64,000 bases of DNA from Combretum micranthum (Eukaryota > Streptophyta > Magnoliopsida > Myrtales > Combretaceae): positions 558,001 through 622,000 of the forward strand of contig JAMXBD010000693.1 in NCBI GenBank assembly GCA_024138025.1. The letters run 5' to 3'. Below the pieces are notes generated by a model, which saw only the letters and a list, made by a program, of their open reading frames with translations, did not search any database and had not been told where the DNA came from. A program made the translations under genes and the position numbers. Each line of letters starts with the position of its first letter. Positions within the stretch are counted from its first letter, which is position 1. Shown here piece after piece: positions 36,768 to 48,749 of the stretch.

Positions 36768-38410
36768 ATGGCAGTTAATATGTTAGGGTTTCTTGAGGGA
36801 CAAGCTATAAACAGAGCTCCACTTTTTAATGGGGGTAATTACCCCTATGAAAGTGTAGGATGAAAATATTTTTAAAAGCCCAAAGCAAATTGATATGGAA
36901 TGTTATTAAAAATGGGCTTTTTAAATTGAAGGGAAAAAAAGTTAATTTTATAGAAGATGATTGGAAAAAGTTTGATTTAAACGAAATTGCAATTAATATT
37001 TTACACTGCAAGTTAAACGAAAGTGATTTTAATAGAATTTGTACATATTCTTCCGTAAAAGAAATTTAAGATGAGCTTGGAAAGACATATGAGGGAACAT
37101 CCATAACTAGAGACACTAAAATAAGTCTCTTATGTGGAGAGTTCAAAAATTTTAAAGTGCTCCCAAATGAACTATTGATGAAATGCACAACAAATTTATT
37201 AACATTATAAATCCTTTAAATGTGCTTGGGAATAACTTCACTTATTTAGAAATTAATTCTAAACTTCTTAGGTCACTTCGAAAGCAAAGAGGACAGTAAC
37301 AAAGAAAGGACGAGACCTCAGCACCTTAAGTAAAGAAGAGCTTCTTGATACGCTCAAAACCCATGAGCTCATTAAGAAATAAGGCAAAGAAAGCAACAAA
37401 AAAACCATCTCTCTGAAAGTCACAAGACAAGAATCAAGAAATGAAAAAGAAGATCTTATCTTGATGGCTAAGAAGTTCAAAAAATTTATGAAGACAAAAT
37501 CGAAGAGGATAGAGGATGGTAGCAGGTCATCCAAGCACAAGAGAGAGGATGCGATCATATGCTATAACTACCAAAAATCATGACACATCTAACAATATTG
37601 CCCAATGCTTAAAAAGAGATCAAAGGAGGAGAAGAAGAAGGCCTACATGGCTACATGGAGTGATAAAAACTCATCAGATTCAGATGATGTGAATGTATGC
37701 TTCATGGCCTTGGACAATGAGATAACATCTCCCTGTTCTCCTTCATATGATGAAATGCATGCTATGTATAAGAAGTTTGTTGTAAATTATAGAAAGCTAA
37801 AAAAAAAGGAATAGCATGTTGAAATCTTTAATGACAGAAATTGGAGATCAATTGCATAACTTTCAGACTAAGCATGAAGAAGTTAAATCTAAGAATTGAA
37901 AAGCAAAAATAAGAATTCAAAGAAGTATATGAGAAATTAAAGATTGAAAATGATCTGCTAGATATTGAAATTAAAACCATAAAAGATAACAATGTTGCAT
38001 ATGTTGATAGTTGCAAACGTGAAATCATTAAAGAGTTAGAATCATTGAAAAATGAAAATAAAATGTTGAAAACTAGCTTAAATGATTCAAAGGCTATAAT
38101 AGCTAAATTCACAAATGAAAAGAAAATTTTGAACACTCTTCTTGGAAGCCAAAAGTGTAATTCAAATAAATTTGAAATTGGCTATAATGGTCAAAATAAT
38201 TGCAAGTCTCACAAAACAAAATTTGTCAAAGCTACGTAAGGGATATGTAATTATTGTGGCAAAACAGGTCATATTGAACACAATTGCGTAATAAGAAAAT
38301 ATGTAAATTTGAATCATAAAAGCCGGCTTGTTTGGGTTCCTAAAAGAGAAGTTTTTGTTCCTCCTAACAAAAAAAGGACCCAAATTAAAATGAGTACCAA
38401 AGAAGTGATA
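36768..38410 (+). pseudogene. copia gag (nucleocapsid) remnant
   Basis: The start ATG gives MAVNMLGFLEG, followed by the copia gag opening (APLFNGGNYPY). At 36860-37066 an open stretch covers the gag core; stops and frameshifts follow. At about 37557-37620 is a decayed first zinc knuckle, followed by the basic, acidic and ATWSD-type segment at 37605-37814. From 37900 to 38160 the frame is Lys/Glu/Asn-rich with coiled-coil character. At about 38246-38287 a second knuckle is intact: C-x2-C-x4-H-x4-C in CNYCGKTGHIEHNC. The product would package the element RNA. At least several nonsense mutations make it non-functional. Confidence 0.8.
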
Positions 38411-38439
38411 ATTTACTTTGCAGGGATCCTCAAGTGGAA

Positions 38440-39480
38440 GCAACAAATGGTACTTGGACAATGGGTGCTCTAGACATATGACCGGAGACGTATCTAAGTT
38501 TGCATCACTTGACTTGAAGGATCAGTAGAGTGTTACCTTAGGGACAACAGAAAATCAACCGTTTTAGGTGAAGGTAGCATTCTCATTAACCAGGATTTAA
38601 TTATTAAAAATGTTTTGCTTGTTGATAATTTAAAACATAATTTGTTGAGTATTGGTCAATTGTTCGATAATGGGTTTAAAGTAACATTTTCTACCAAAAA
38701 GTATTCTATTGAAAGAATTGACAATAGCCAAGTATGTTTTAAAGGATATAGACAAGGAAATATTTACAAAATCAATTTAGATATCTTTCAATCTTCAAAT
38801 GAAACCTGTCTATATTCTGAAAATGACAATAGTTGGCTATGACATAGAAAACTAAGACAAGCTAGCATGGATGTCATTTCAAAACTTATTAAAAAGGATC
38901 TTGTCAAAGGTTTACCAAAATTAAATTTTCAAAAGGACAAATCTGCCATGCATGTCAAAAAGGGAAGCAAACTAAGACTTCATTTAAGTCTAAGGATGTT
39001 ATTTCCACATCTAAGTCATTAGAACTATTGCACATGGATTTATTCAGTCCCATCCAGACCTTAAGTTTAGGAGAAAAGAAATACACTTTGGTTATTGTTG
39101 ATAATTTTACTAGATATAATTGGACTATCTTCCTTGCGTCTAAAGACGAAACCAATGATATCTTTTTTAGATATTACAAAAAAAAAGTCCAAAATGAAAA
39201 AAGTCTAAACATTGTTACTATTCAAAGTGATCATAGGGGGGATTTGAAAATCATGAAATGAAAGATTTTTGTTATAAATATGGCATTGAACACACATTTT
39301 TAGCTCCTAGAACTCTATAACAAAACGGTGTAGCCAAAAGGAAAAATAGAACATTAATTGAAATGGCTATTCCATTTTGTGTGAAAATAATTTGCCAAAA
39401 TATTTTTGGGCTGAAGCTGTGAATACAGCATGTTACATCTCAAATAATGTTTTTATAAGACCAATTTTAAAGAAAACCCT
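38440..39480 (+). pseudogene. copia pol remnant, part 1: protease and integrase
   Basis: Protease: WYLDNGCSRHMTGD at about 38448-38489. The catalytic DSG triad is DNG here, so the site is mutated as well as frame-broken. The pre-integrase and integrase region shows HMDLFSP (about 39028-39050, first Asp), a VDNFTRYNW block and a QSDHRG block (about 39223-39240, second Asp). A region with FWAEAVNTACY (about 39405-39437) precedes the insertion. Multiple stops and frameshifts. The frame is cut at 39480 within a KKTPYELW-type motif by a 1.35-kb insert and resumes at 40830. Confidence 0.8.
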
Positions 39481-40829
39481 CGATCGCTACTATTGATCAT
39501 ATCAAATTATAAAATTTATAAACCCAAATTAACTCCTATGATCAAGCTAGGCAAGTATACCTATCTTAGTAGTATAGGATTAAAAATAGATGTCACCCAC
39601 AGGGATCTAAGGAACAAGTACTAGTATTACCCTTTTTCTACGATTTAACCTAAAATATGAAGCAATATCTATCACTAACTATTATTAACTAATTTAGCAA
39701 ACCCTAAGATCAGTTGTTTATGCTTTAACAATTAAAAATCAATCACAAGACATACCATTTATCTTGATCCAGCCTAAACCTTAATTTCTCATAACAAAAT
39801 ATTGATTAATGACTTATTTATGCTTTGCATTGTAGAATCACACAATTAAACCAATTACTCCCTTGAGTTAATCAATTCCTAACCTTACATGAGATAGTGG
39901 AGAACTCTCCCTCATTAACGCCACATAAGATTATATTAAAGATCAAGATTCTTAAACAAAGATAAAATCTTTATGTAGAAAATAAAAGTTTCCCTATCTC
40001 TAGGTGAAACATGTAATCTCTCTACTCATGAAGATCTATCTTATTAGATGAAACCTCTTTCTATCTAACAAGAATCATACAAGCAATCAACTTTGTACAC
40101 CAATCAATTTCAAGGAAGTTAAAACACATGAATAAATACAAAGACATAAACTTTTCATTAATCAAAAGCAATTCAAATTAGTTGAGGTTTAGGGTTTCAC
40201 AAGACTCAGGGTACAAAGAATTACTCCTCCACAGATTCAATAATAGAAACAAATGATTTAGAGAAGTAAAATATGATTAAACAATAAAACCATTGAATTG
40301 TCTTGTAATCTCCACTGATGCTTAAGCAATTTCCTTCTTCAAGTGTGTCTTTTTCTCTTCTAGGGTTTTTAGGAATGTGAAAGGATGATTAACTAAAAGG
40401 TTGGGACAAGTATTTATAACTTTGTAACCGTCCAACATCCTACACGGCCGTGCTCATGCCCATGTACATTAGAAAACCTTCAATTCCTTCGTTGATCAAA
40501 TTTTCTTCTTAAACACAGCTTTCTTCACTACTTGAGTAGCAACTAGGGTACAATTTAAAGTAGTTTCTGGTCACTTTTTACAGCCCAACACAAGCAACTA
40601 CATGCCTATGTTGAAGGTTGTGTACATGTGAAAATCAACTTTCTATATACTTTGCCAAATCTCACCTTGTTTTTTCTTGAATCATCTTTGTATCTTTAAA
40701 ATGTCTCCTTTGAAACCTAAAATCAAATATTAAGCACTTAAGTATCCTTTTCTTAATAAATTCACATCAAATATATACAAAATCATATCAAATAAGTATT
40801 ATAAATAAGGACCTTTTAACACTTATCAA
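39481..40829 (-). mobile_element. 1.35-kb insertion in pol, LTR-like, minus sense
   Basis: Host pol is interrupted between AAAACCCT (left) and CCCCTTATGAAC (right); the junction bases (ACCCT / ACCCC) suggest an imperfect 5-bp duplication. The right end reads CACTTATCA, so on the minus strand the insert begins TGATAAGTGTTAAAAGG, similar to the TGATAA tip of the LTR at 23350. An inverted repeat (ATAAGTATTA at 40792-40801, TAACACTTAT at 40817-40826) lies at this tip. The left end (CGATCGCTAC) does not have the expected TG, so that boundary is decayed or non-canonical. It contains one CACGGCCGTG palindrome (about 40443-40452). No coding content. Confidence 0.65.
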
Positions 40830-42807
40830 CCCCTTATGAACTTTGGAAAGGCAAAAGACCTGACATTTCATATTTCCATCATTTTGACACCAAATGTTAT
40901 ATATTGAATAATGGCAAAGAACAATTGGCTAAATTCGACTCTAAAATTGATGAAGGAATTTTCTTAAGATATTCTTCAACAAGTAAAGCTTATAAAGTTT
41001 TTAACGAAAAAACTTTAGTTGTTAAAGAGTCAATTCATGTTGTATTTGATGATTCTTTACCTTGTGGATGCTCATATGATGATGATGATGGTGTATGTGC
41101 CGATTTTAAAAAGAATTTCTCTTGAAAACAATAACAAAGAAGTTAATGAACAAATAATGGATGTCGATATGCATGAATCTGATAATGCTGATTTGCCTAA
41201 AGAATGGAAGCATCCTAAATCACATCCTAAAAATGTTGATGAAATTTAAGCAATATGGTTTTCTTATCTCAATTTGAGCCTAAAAATGTTGATGAAGCTT
41301 TAAAAGATGAGTTTTGATTAATGCAATGCAAGATGAATTAAACCAGTTCACAAGAAATGATGTATGGTTTATGGTTCCTAAACCTGAAAATATACATGTT
41401 ATAGGAACCAAATGGGTTTATAGAAACAAACTTGATGAATCTGGCTTAATAATAAGAAATAAGGCTAGGTTGGTTGCTAAAGATTACAATCAAGAAGAAG
41501 GAATTGATATTGATGACACCTTTGTCCCGGTTGCTCGATTGAAATCCATAAGAATGCTTTTGCATTTGCAGCTTTTAAGAATTTCACTCTTTTTCAAATG
41601 GATGTCAAAAGTGCTTTTTAAAGTAGTTTTATAAAAGAAGAAGTCTATGTAGAGCAATCACCTGGTTTTGAAAACAATGAATTTCTCAATCATGTTTTTA
41701 AATTGAACAAAGCTCTTTATGGACTAAAACAAGCTCTTAGAACTTGGTATGAAAGACTCAGTAGCTTCCTATTAAGAAATGATTTTTCAAGAGAAAAAGT
41801 TTATACAACTTATTTATTAAAAATCATAAGTCTAATACATTAACTATGCAAATCTATGTTGATGACATTGTGTTTAGAGCTACAAATGTAAGTCTTCTAA
41901 AAGATTTTATTAAGTCCATCAAAAATGAATTTGAAATTATTATGATGGGGGAACTCAATTATTTTGTTGCTGTCCTAATAAAACAAGTTGAAAATGGAAC
42001 CTTTATCAATAAAGCTAAATATACAAGAGATTTGTTAAAAAGGTTTAAAATGAATAATAGCAAATCAAAACCAACACCTATGAGCACAATTATTAAGCTT
42101 GATAAAGATGAAAAAGTTAAAAATGTTTGTGAAAAAGATGTATAGAGGCATGATAGACAATTTATTATATTTGACAATTTCTAGACTTGACATCATGTTC
42201 ATTATATGTGTATGTACACGATTTCAATCTTACCCAAAAGAATCATATTTGAATGTGGTAAAACGCATTTTTAAGGTATCTTACAGGCACGATTGAGATT
42301 GGCTTGTGGTATCCAAAATTCTCTTCTTTCAATCTAATTAGATACTTTGATTCTGACTTTATTAGATGCAAAGTAGATAGAAAAAACATAAGCGGCACAT
42401 GGCATTTTATTAAAAATTCTTTAATATCTTGGCACTTAAAGAAACAAAACTCGGTTACACTCTCAATTATTGAAGCTAAATATATTGCAACTGGTAGTTA
42501 TTGTGTACAAATTTTATGGATGAAACAAACTTTGTTTGATTATGATTTAATTTTTCAAATTGTCCCAATTCTTTGTGATAATACAAGTGCTATAAATTTA
42601 ACTAAAAATCCGATCCAACACTCAAGAACCAAGCATATCAAAACTAGACATCATTTCACTAGAAATCATTTTCTAAACAAAGATATCAACTTGGAATTTA
42701 TTAATATAAAACATAAGATTGTTGATATTTTTACTAAACCCTTGAGTAAAGATCGTTTCTACATTTTAAGAAGAGAATTGGGAATGATCAAGCAAGATAA
42801 GTGCTAA
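40830..42807 (+). pseudogene. copia pol remnant, part 2: integrase C-term, RT, RNase H
   Basis: It opens with the YELWKGKRPD motif completing the interrupted integrase. Next come FDSKIDEGIFLRYSS (40935-40980, copia integrase C-terminal block), the RT start [11 protein letters not shown] (41398-41431), [15 protein letters not shown] and a [12 protein letters not shown] block (frameshifted near 41600). LYGLKQA is at about 41718-41740 and the catalytic YVDD at 41855-41866 (QIYVDDIVF). RNase H is the longest frame, 42304-42807: ISWHLKKQNSVTLS, CDNTSAINL, KHIKTRHH, DIFTKPL, ending RELGM. The RT active-site residues survive, but stops and frameshifts separate every domain. Confidence 0.88.
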
Positions 42808-42994
42808 ATATTATTGAACCAAGTAGACATAGAACAGAACTTTGGGCTATTAAATATGATATAAGTGCAAAAATCTAGTCTATGCTTGTATTGGATCTCT
42901 TTATGTGCTAATCTATGATAATCTGGTTTGATTGGTGCATATTTGTGAAGATAATACTTTAATGAGATTGCAAATATATGAGCTTGCTGTTTTT

Positions 42995-43404
42995 GGTGAA
43001 GTCCTCATGTGATGAAGCAAACACGATAAAGTCTTACTATGTGTAGGCATTGTGGTGTGAAATCCTCAAGTGTTGAGGCATTTTTAGTGAAGTCCTATCG
43101 ATGTATAGGCAAAGTAGTGAAGTCTACATGGATTTAGGCAAGTGGTGAAGTCCTATGTAAGCACAAGCAAGTGGTGGTCCTATCTGCGAATAGGCAAAGT
43201 GGTAATGAAGTCCTACATGGATATAGAGAAGTGTGAAGGCTACGTGGTGTAGGCATCAGTAGTGACGTCCTATCTATATATAGGCATATGTGTGAAGTCC
43301 TATGTAAGCATAAGCAAGTGTGGTGAAGTCCTATCCGAGTATAGGCATGTGTGAAGTCTTACATAGATATAGGCAATGTGCGAAGTCATATGTGATTGGG
43401 GCAT
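42995..43404 (+). repeat. Tandem array of about 14 small-hairpin units
   Basis: Units of about 27-30 bp have consensus GTGAAGTCCTAT-N4-6-ATAGGCA. Clear examples are CCTATCGATGTATAGG (about 43094), CCTATCTGCGAATAGG (43179), CCTATCTATATATAGG (43268), CCTATCCGAGTATAGG (43330) and CCTCAAGTGTTGAGG (43064). The loop sequence varies while the arms stay paired. It lies between the pol stop and the PPT. The same kind of array occurs in the LTRs of the element at 19850-22180. Confidence 0.8.
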
Positions 43405-43460
43405 TTACTCAAGCTATTTTCATTTGTTATCTGTTTAGTATTGTTTTTTACAAGTATAAA

Positions 43461-43491
43461 AAGGGGGGGGGGGGGGGGGAGGGAGAGGGAA
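43461..43491 (+). repeat. G17 run and extended purine tract
   Basis: AA followed by 17 consecutive G (43463-43479), then AGGGAGAGGGAA: a purine tract of about 31 bp, 140 bp upstream of the actual PPT. It may be an additional polypurine tract or a slippage-prone homopolymer. Confidence 0.75.
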
Positions 43492-43630
43492 TCTGGAAGC
43501 ATCCAGGTTATAAGAAAATTTTCAGTTTTCCATGTTTCAAAATAGATTTCTAATGCTTAATTTTGGGAAAATACAAACTACACTTAATGTATGCTGAATA
43601 TGAGTTGATTGTGCATAAATTGTCCTCATC

Positions 43631-43643
43631 AAAAAGGGAGAGA
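43631..43643 (+). promoter_or_regulatory. Polypurine tract
   Basis: AAAAAGGGAGAGA immediately before the 3' LTR (43645). It would prime plus-strand DNA synthesis. Confidence 0.8.
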
Positions 43644-43941
43644 TTATTGAACGTGAGAATTCAATGTGAATTTTAATGAGACAATAAAATGCACAATCAA
43701 CTATTTATTGGTCGTAAACTACACTTAATTAGTCATATATTAATATATAAAGGCATTGTAAACCCCAAAAACTTTCACAATAATACACGACTCTAGAATA
43801 GAAAGAATGAGCTAATTAGTAAACCTAGAATTCAACAAAAACCTAAGATTAGATCCATAATTTAAATTTGGCTGGGTTAGGATCTATGAACTGACTAAAG
43901 AACTTCTTTGACCCTAACTGATACCAAAAACGAGATTTCGT

Positions 43942-43964
43942 ATCTTGAACTAATAATTCAAGAT
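43942..43964. promoter_or_regulatory. Conserved U3 hairpin (second perfect copy)
   Basis: ATCTTGAA-N7-TTCAAGAT, 185 bp from the LTR 5' tip. It sits in a block (GAGATTTCGTATCTTGAAC) shared with three other long LTRs. Confidence 0.45.
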
Positions 43965-46042
43965 ATGATTAAAGGAAACTTAAATTTTCAAACCCGAATC
44001 CTTGTCATACAAATAGATTAAATGGGAAAACATAAATATAGAAATTAAATTACTACTTTTGCACTCAATAAAGACCAGAGATTAAAACAATGTGTAGTAA
44101 TAAACCTATACTTAGACTTAAACCCTAAAATTCGAGATTCCTAGTTAGTAATAAACCCTATTGATAAGATTTTATAGTGGGCATCCAAACTTAAAATATA
44201 TAAATAATTTAGTTTATATATCTGCGGCGATATTAAGTAATTGATCAATTATGTTTATAGTTGGGAAATGACAACTTTAAGATAAACCGTTACAATTATA
44301 AATACATAACAAAAACATAAACTGGTATATAACTCAAGATCTAAACTTCAAACAAATATTTGAATTATACCATTGTTCAAATTAGGGTTTTCTTAAGCCC
44401 TTGAAGCCTAAAACAAAAATTGACCCAACAAGCTTAGAAAACCTAAATGGCAGGAGATAAAATTTCAAAAACAAACAATCATGTAAAATTAAAACTTAAA
44501 TTTGTATTTTTTGATAAACTAAATATTTTGTAGGATTCATTAAAAATATTTTTGTGTAAAAACTCTCCTATATTAGCTAAATTATACCCGATTAATGTAA
44601 TAAACTCCCCAAAAATTTAGCTAAATATTATCTAAATAATATAATATATATATATATATCAATACTTGCAGGATATGTATATACATATTTAGAGGGCCTT
44701 AATCTTCTTAAATGGAGAGAACCGAAATTACTCAGATAATTCATTCTAAGTCAACAAAAATCAACCCATAAGCCAATCCAAATGTGCCAAATCAACTCCA
44801 TATTAATGACAAAGAGAACAACTGATGAAACAGTAGCAAGTGGAGACAATTCAAATCAATTATGGAAGGAAAAACACGCAGCAAATACTCATTTTTTTTC
44901 TCTATATATACACACAATTAAGAGACTTAAAGAGAATGCAAAAAATACCACTTCCTCTCTAACTTTCCAGATCAAATCTACTCGTGATCAATAGCTAAAA
45001 TAGCTTGGAGATAGAAATTAAACCGCACATACAATCCCAGTACAAATCGGAGGAAAAATATTACGAAAAAAACGCTTGAAACGAGCTTAAGGTGAGTTGA
45101 TGTAATTCAACATGTTTTCTTTCAAAACTAAGGATTGAAACTTACTTCTGAATATCTTAGGAACATAACTAACATAACAAGGAGCTTCAGATTTCATCGA
45201 AGTAGCTCGACGAAGGTGATTTGCGAAAACCCTAGTTCTACCTTGGTGATCCGAAAATCATGGAATATGTTGTTGTTTTGATGTTCTAATGTGATATTTA
45301 GATAGTTTAGTGTCTTAGGAGCTTAGACGAGCTGAAAAACCGACCTTAGAACGTCGAAAATCGATCGGAATCGACCGAGCTCATCGGGGAAGATGAACAG
45401 TTCTTCCCTGATGAGCATGGGGAGAAACATGGGGTGTGTTCCACCCATGTACCCCTTGGCAACTTAAAAAAAACGAGTTAATTAAATCAGATTATATGAT
45501 AATTAATGTTATAAGTAATTTTAGGATTATTATTATTTCTTTATTTATTTTTCTATATAAATTATAAATAATATTGTTATTAGTAATATAATATAAAAAT
45601 TTTGAAAAATTGAGTTTAAAAATGAAATATTTTTTCGGTATTAATGAATATATGATATTTAAATATATATATATATATATATAATGAGTCTATTAACATT
45701 AACAAGAGAAGATTATTAGTAATATAAATCATCATTGTTAATTAATCCAAGTTCATTAAGTTTTACAACTATAATTGTTAATATTTCTAATATTATAAAG
45801 AGAATTCTTAAATTGATAATGTTTTTGAACTTATCATTTCTTAAATAATTTTATATGCAATCTCTAAAATAAAAACTCAAAAGTTAAGGTTAAAGCTATT
45901 GTAGTAATATTATTATTAATTTTCAACTTTAATGGCAAGAATTTATAAATTAGTATTGATTAAATTATAAGACAAATTACAAGTATTGTTATGGTAAAAA
46001 GCATTTGTTTTACTTTATTTTATTTTTATTGTCTTTTTCGGA

Positions 46043-46066
46043 ATTATTATTATTATTATTATTATT

Positions 46067-46117
<51 letters not shown>
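46043..46117. repeat. Compound (ATT)n(GTT)n microsatellite
   Basis: About nine ATT units followed by about sixteen GTT units within the solo LTR. The poly-Leu ORF across it (46005-46214) is an artefact. Confidence 0.9.
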
Positions 46118-48733
46118 AAATGCAGCAAATAAGAAAATTTTGAAAATAATTATAATTAAGTTAGCAAATCTTTATATTAATAAATTTATTGTCATTAAGA
46201 TTGTATTTAATTAGTCTACAGGAAAAATTACGAGTTTAGTAAATACTAAATATATATTTAAATAAATAATTATAAATAATTAGATAACAATAGAAATTTA
46301 AATAAGTTTAAATTTGTGAATATAGAGATATCTATATTTTACGAGAAAATTTTATCAAGTAAATAAAAAGGAAATTGATAGTTATAAACAATTAAAATAA
46401 ATAAATAAATTAACCAAATGGTCAAAATTCTTAAATACCCGATTAATAGATTTAAATATCAAACAAAATGAAATTAAGTAACTTCAGATAAAGATGAATT
46501 AGTACTTAAGTATCGTAAAATCTACAAAGAATTAGTTTAATAATAAAACGAAAAACCCAGCAGCACATTAGGACACTTAGACATTCATAGGAGTTGGGTT
46601 ATATAGTTTTGTATCATTAATGAGTATATTAATCATCTCAATAGGTAACTTGGGTATTGGTGAGGACTTTCCTGACGATTACTACGACTGAACAACATGA
46701 GCAGGTGAGTAACTCAGTCTTATTACATTGGTTATGTTTGTAAAGCTAGCGAACTTTAAATAAAAGATAATAAAAATTTGGTGTACTGTTTGGTTTGTGG
46801 AAATTGTGTATTATATTGATTGCCAAGTCACTCTATTAAAAGTGATAACAGAGTTGTATATGACTATATTGCTTTTATAACATGATTGAATATCTGTAAT
46901 GCTTGATCACTTTAAAAATGATTAAAAATTACTGGTACCATAAAGGAAATTTTACATGTATTGCATATTTTGCATAAAATAACGTTTGAGTAAGTGGTAG
47001 CCTACTACGGGTTAGTTTTTTGGATCTCTTGTAATGCTTGGATTATCTAGGCAAGAGAGCTATTAGTTAATCGCAAGATTACCTTTATTCTGTTAATACC
47101 ATAGGAACTAAATAGTAAATGAAGGACGCCGCTTATGGTATTGCATGAAAATAACTAACACGTAGTGGAGTTTCTAAAGCTAAAACAGAAAATAAATAAC
47201 AAAACACAATAAGTTCAAAGAGATAACTAAATTGAACATTACTGTTTCCTGAAAGCTTAAGTCTCTCTTGGGTAGCTGGACCATAGATTGATCCTTCAAC
47301 CCCGATGAGAGGGCGCAAATCTTCATCCTGTTTGGATTCCGGTTATCCAAGCTTGTATTGTACATTTCATATGATTGTTAAATAACTTGTATGTATTATG
47401 TGGTAAGTTCTAGTTATTCACTGAGCTCGTAGTTTAGCTCACACTCAACAGTCCTTTTAGGTTTACTCTGCGACCTTGCTCATTACTGCAGGAGCATGGT
47501 CCCAGTAAGAAATTAGGAGCTGGAAGCTTAAAGACTAGTATAGAATAAGAATATATATCTCTATTTATCTTTTAGTTGCAAGTATCTTGCATTAGAACCA
47601 CTAACTATGTGTTTACATGAGTTTATAGAAATCATATGGTTTGTAATATTTCATTAGTGTGATGGTTATTTTAAATTTATGTCTTATATATATTTGTTCA
47701 TCTTATTCAAGCAACTAAAAGATCCTGTTTATTGAAAACATGTCATTCTCGGAAGTAAACTAGTAATAGAAATAAGTGTTTCTTGGTTACCACTACTAGG
47801 ATACCCTCGAGGCATGACAGGCATGCTTTTATACATGTTTGTGAAGTTTTTTATAGGTTTTAGCCGAAATAGGGGATGGTCGAAGCCAAAGTAAAATGTT
47901 AAGGCGCGACAAAGCAAAGGCCAAAGATTGACAAGCTCAAGAATGCCAAATTAGTGGCCAGAGGTCACGTCAAGTGCTCAATGTGCTAAAGAGTTAAGGG
48001 GTGACCAGATCAAACCTAAGCTTGACAAAGCTAAAGACAAACACGTGTTGGTTAAGGATCAAGTCGAAACCTCGACATATTCAAGTTTAGGGTACGACAG
48101 CTCAAATTTTAGGGCTCAAAGAAGAGTGCATGTGAAGGCTGTCGAAGGCAAAATTTAGGCGCAATGGATATTTGAAGCAAGTTTAATGCTAATATGGCAA
48201 GAAAAAAGTCGTTGAAGCACATTTAATGTTTGGCAAGCCATAGATGTTGTGTCGAACAGCTTTTGAATTTCAAGGCTATTCATATACAAAGTCTTTAAAA
48301 TCATAAAAAGAACAAAGTGCCAAATTATTTTACGAGCTTATTAACTATGATCAAACAAATTTCTTTTCTTTATTTTCTTGCACATTATATTTGCAAATTA
48401 TTAAGAGAGAGAAAATACACTATAATACTCAGTTAATATAATTGTATTTCTTCTGGAGCACTTAGAGAGAGCGGAAATATTTTATTTCTTGTGGGTGTAA
48501 TATTGCTCATCTTGAGCCATCTTTTTAAATTAATTGAAGCAATGGTGAAGACCTCGAAAGAGGCATTTGGTAGACCGTTGAGAGTAAGCAAAAGGACGAA
48601 CTACACATCATATTTGTGGCTTGATTTTCTCTATCCCTCTCTTTTACCTTATACATTCTACTTATTATTTATTTAATCAACTGCAAATCCTTTTATTTTT
48701 AATTTGCTAATTTCAAAATTAATTATTTCCCCA

Positions 48734-48749
48734 CCCCCCCCCCCCCCCC
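48734..48749. repeat. C16 homopolymer near the LTR 3' end
   Basis: CCCC A C16 at 48729-48749, about 30 bp before the end of the 3' LTR. The 5' LTR has C8 then GCCC at the same place. Confidence 0.85.

Larger units (their letters stand above)
43757..47819 (+). mobile_element. Solo LTR, 4.06 kb, long-LTR family, inside the copia 3' LTR
   Basis: It starts TGTAAACCCCAAAAACTTTC and ends CCTCGAGGCATGACA, flanked by a perfect 5-bp duplication GGCAT (43752-43756 and 47820-47824). A TATA-like CTATATATA (about 44902-44910) sits about 1.15 kb inside. The U3 palindrome is at 43942-43964 and a compound trinucleotide repeat at 46043-46117. No coding region. Its orientation is opposite to the LTRs at 10905 and 29366 and the same as that at 14965. 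It is the innermost and therefore youngest layer of this nest. Confidence 0.9.

Noticed and set aside
37828..38461. Minus-strand ORFs of about 100 residues rich in Phe/Ser
   Set aside because: Antisense shadows of the Lys/Asn-rich gag coiled-coil region on the plus strand.
46005..46214. Poly-leucine ORF
   Set aside because: Translation of an (ATT)n(GTT)n microsatellite inside a solo LTR.
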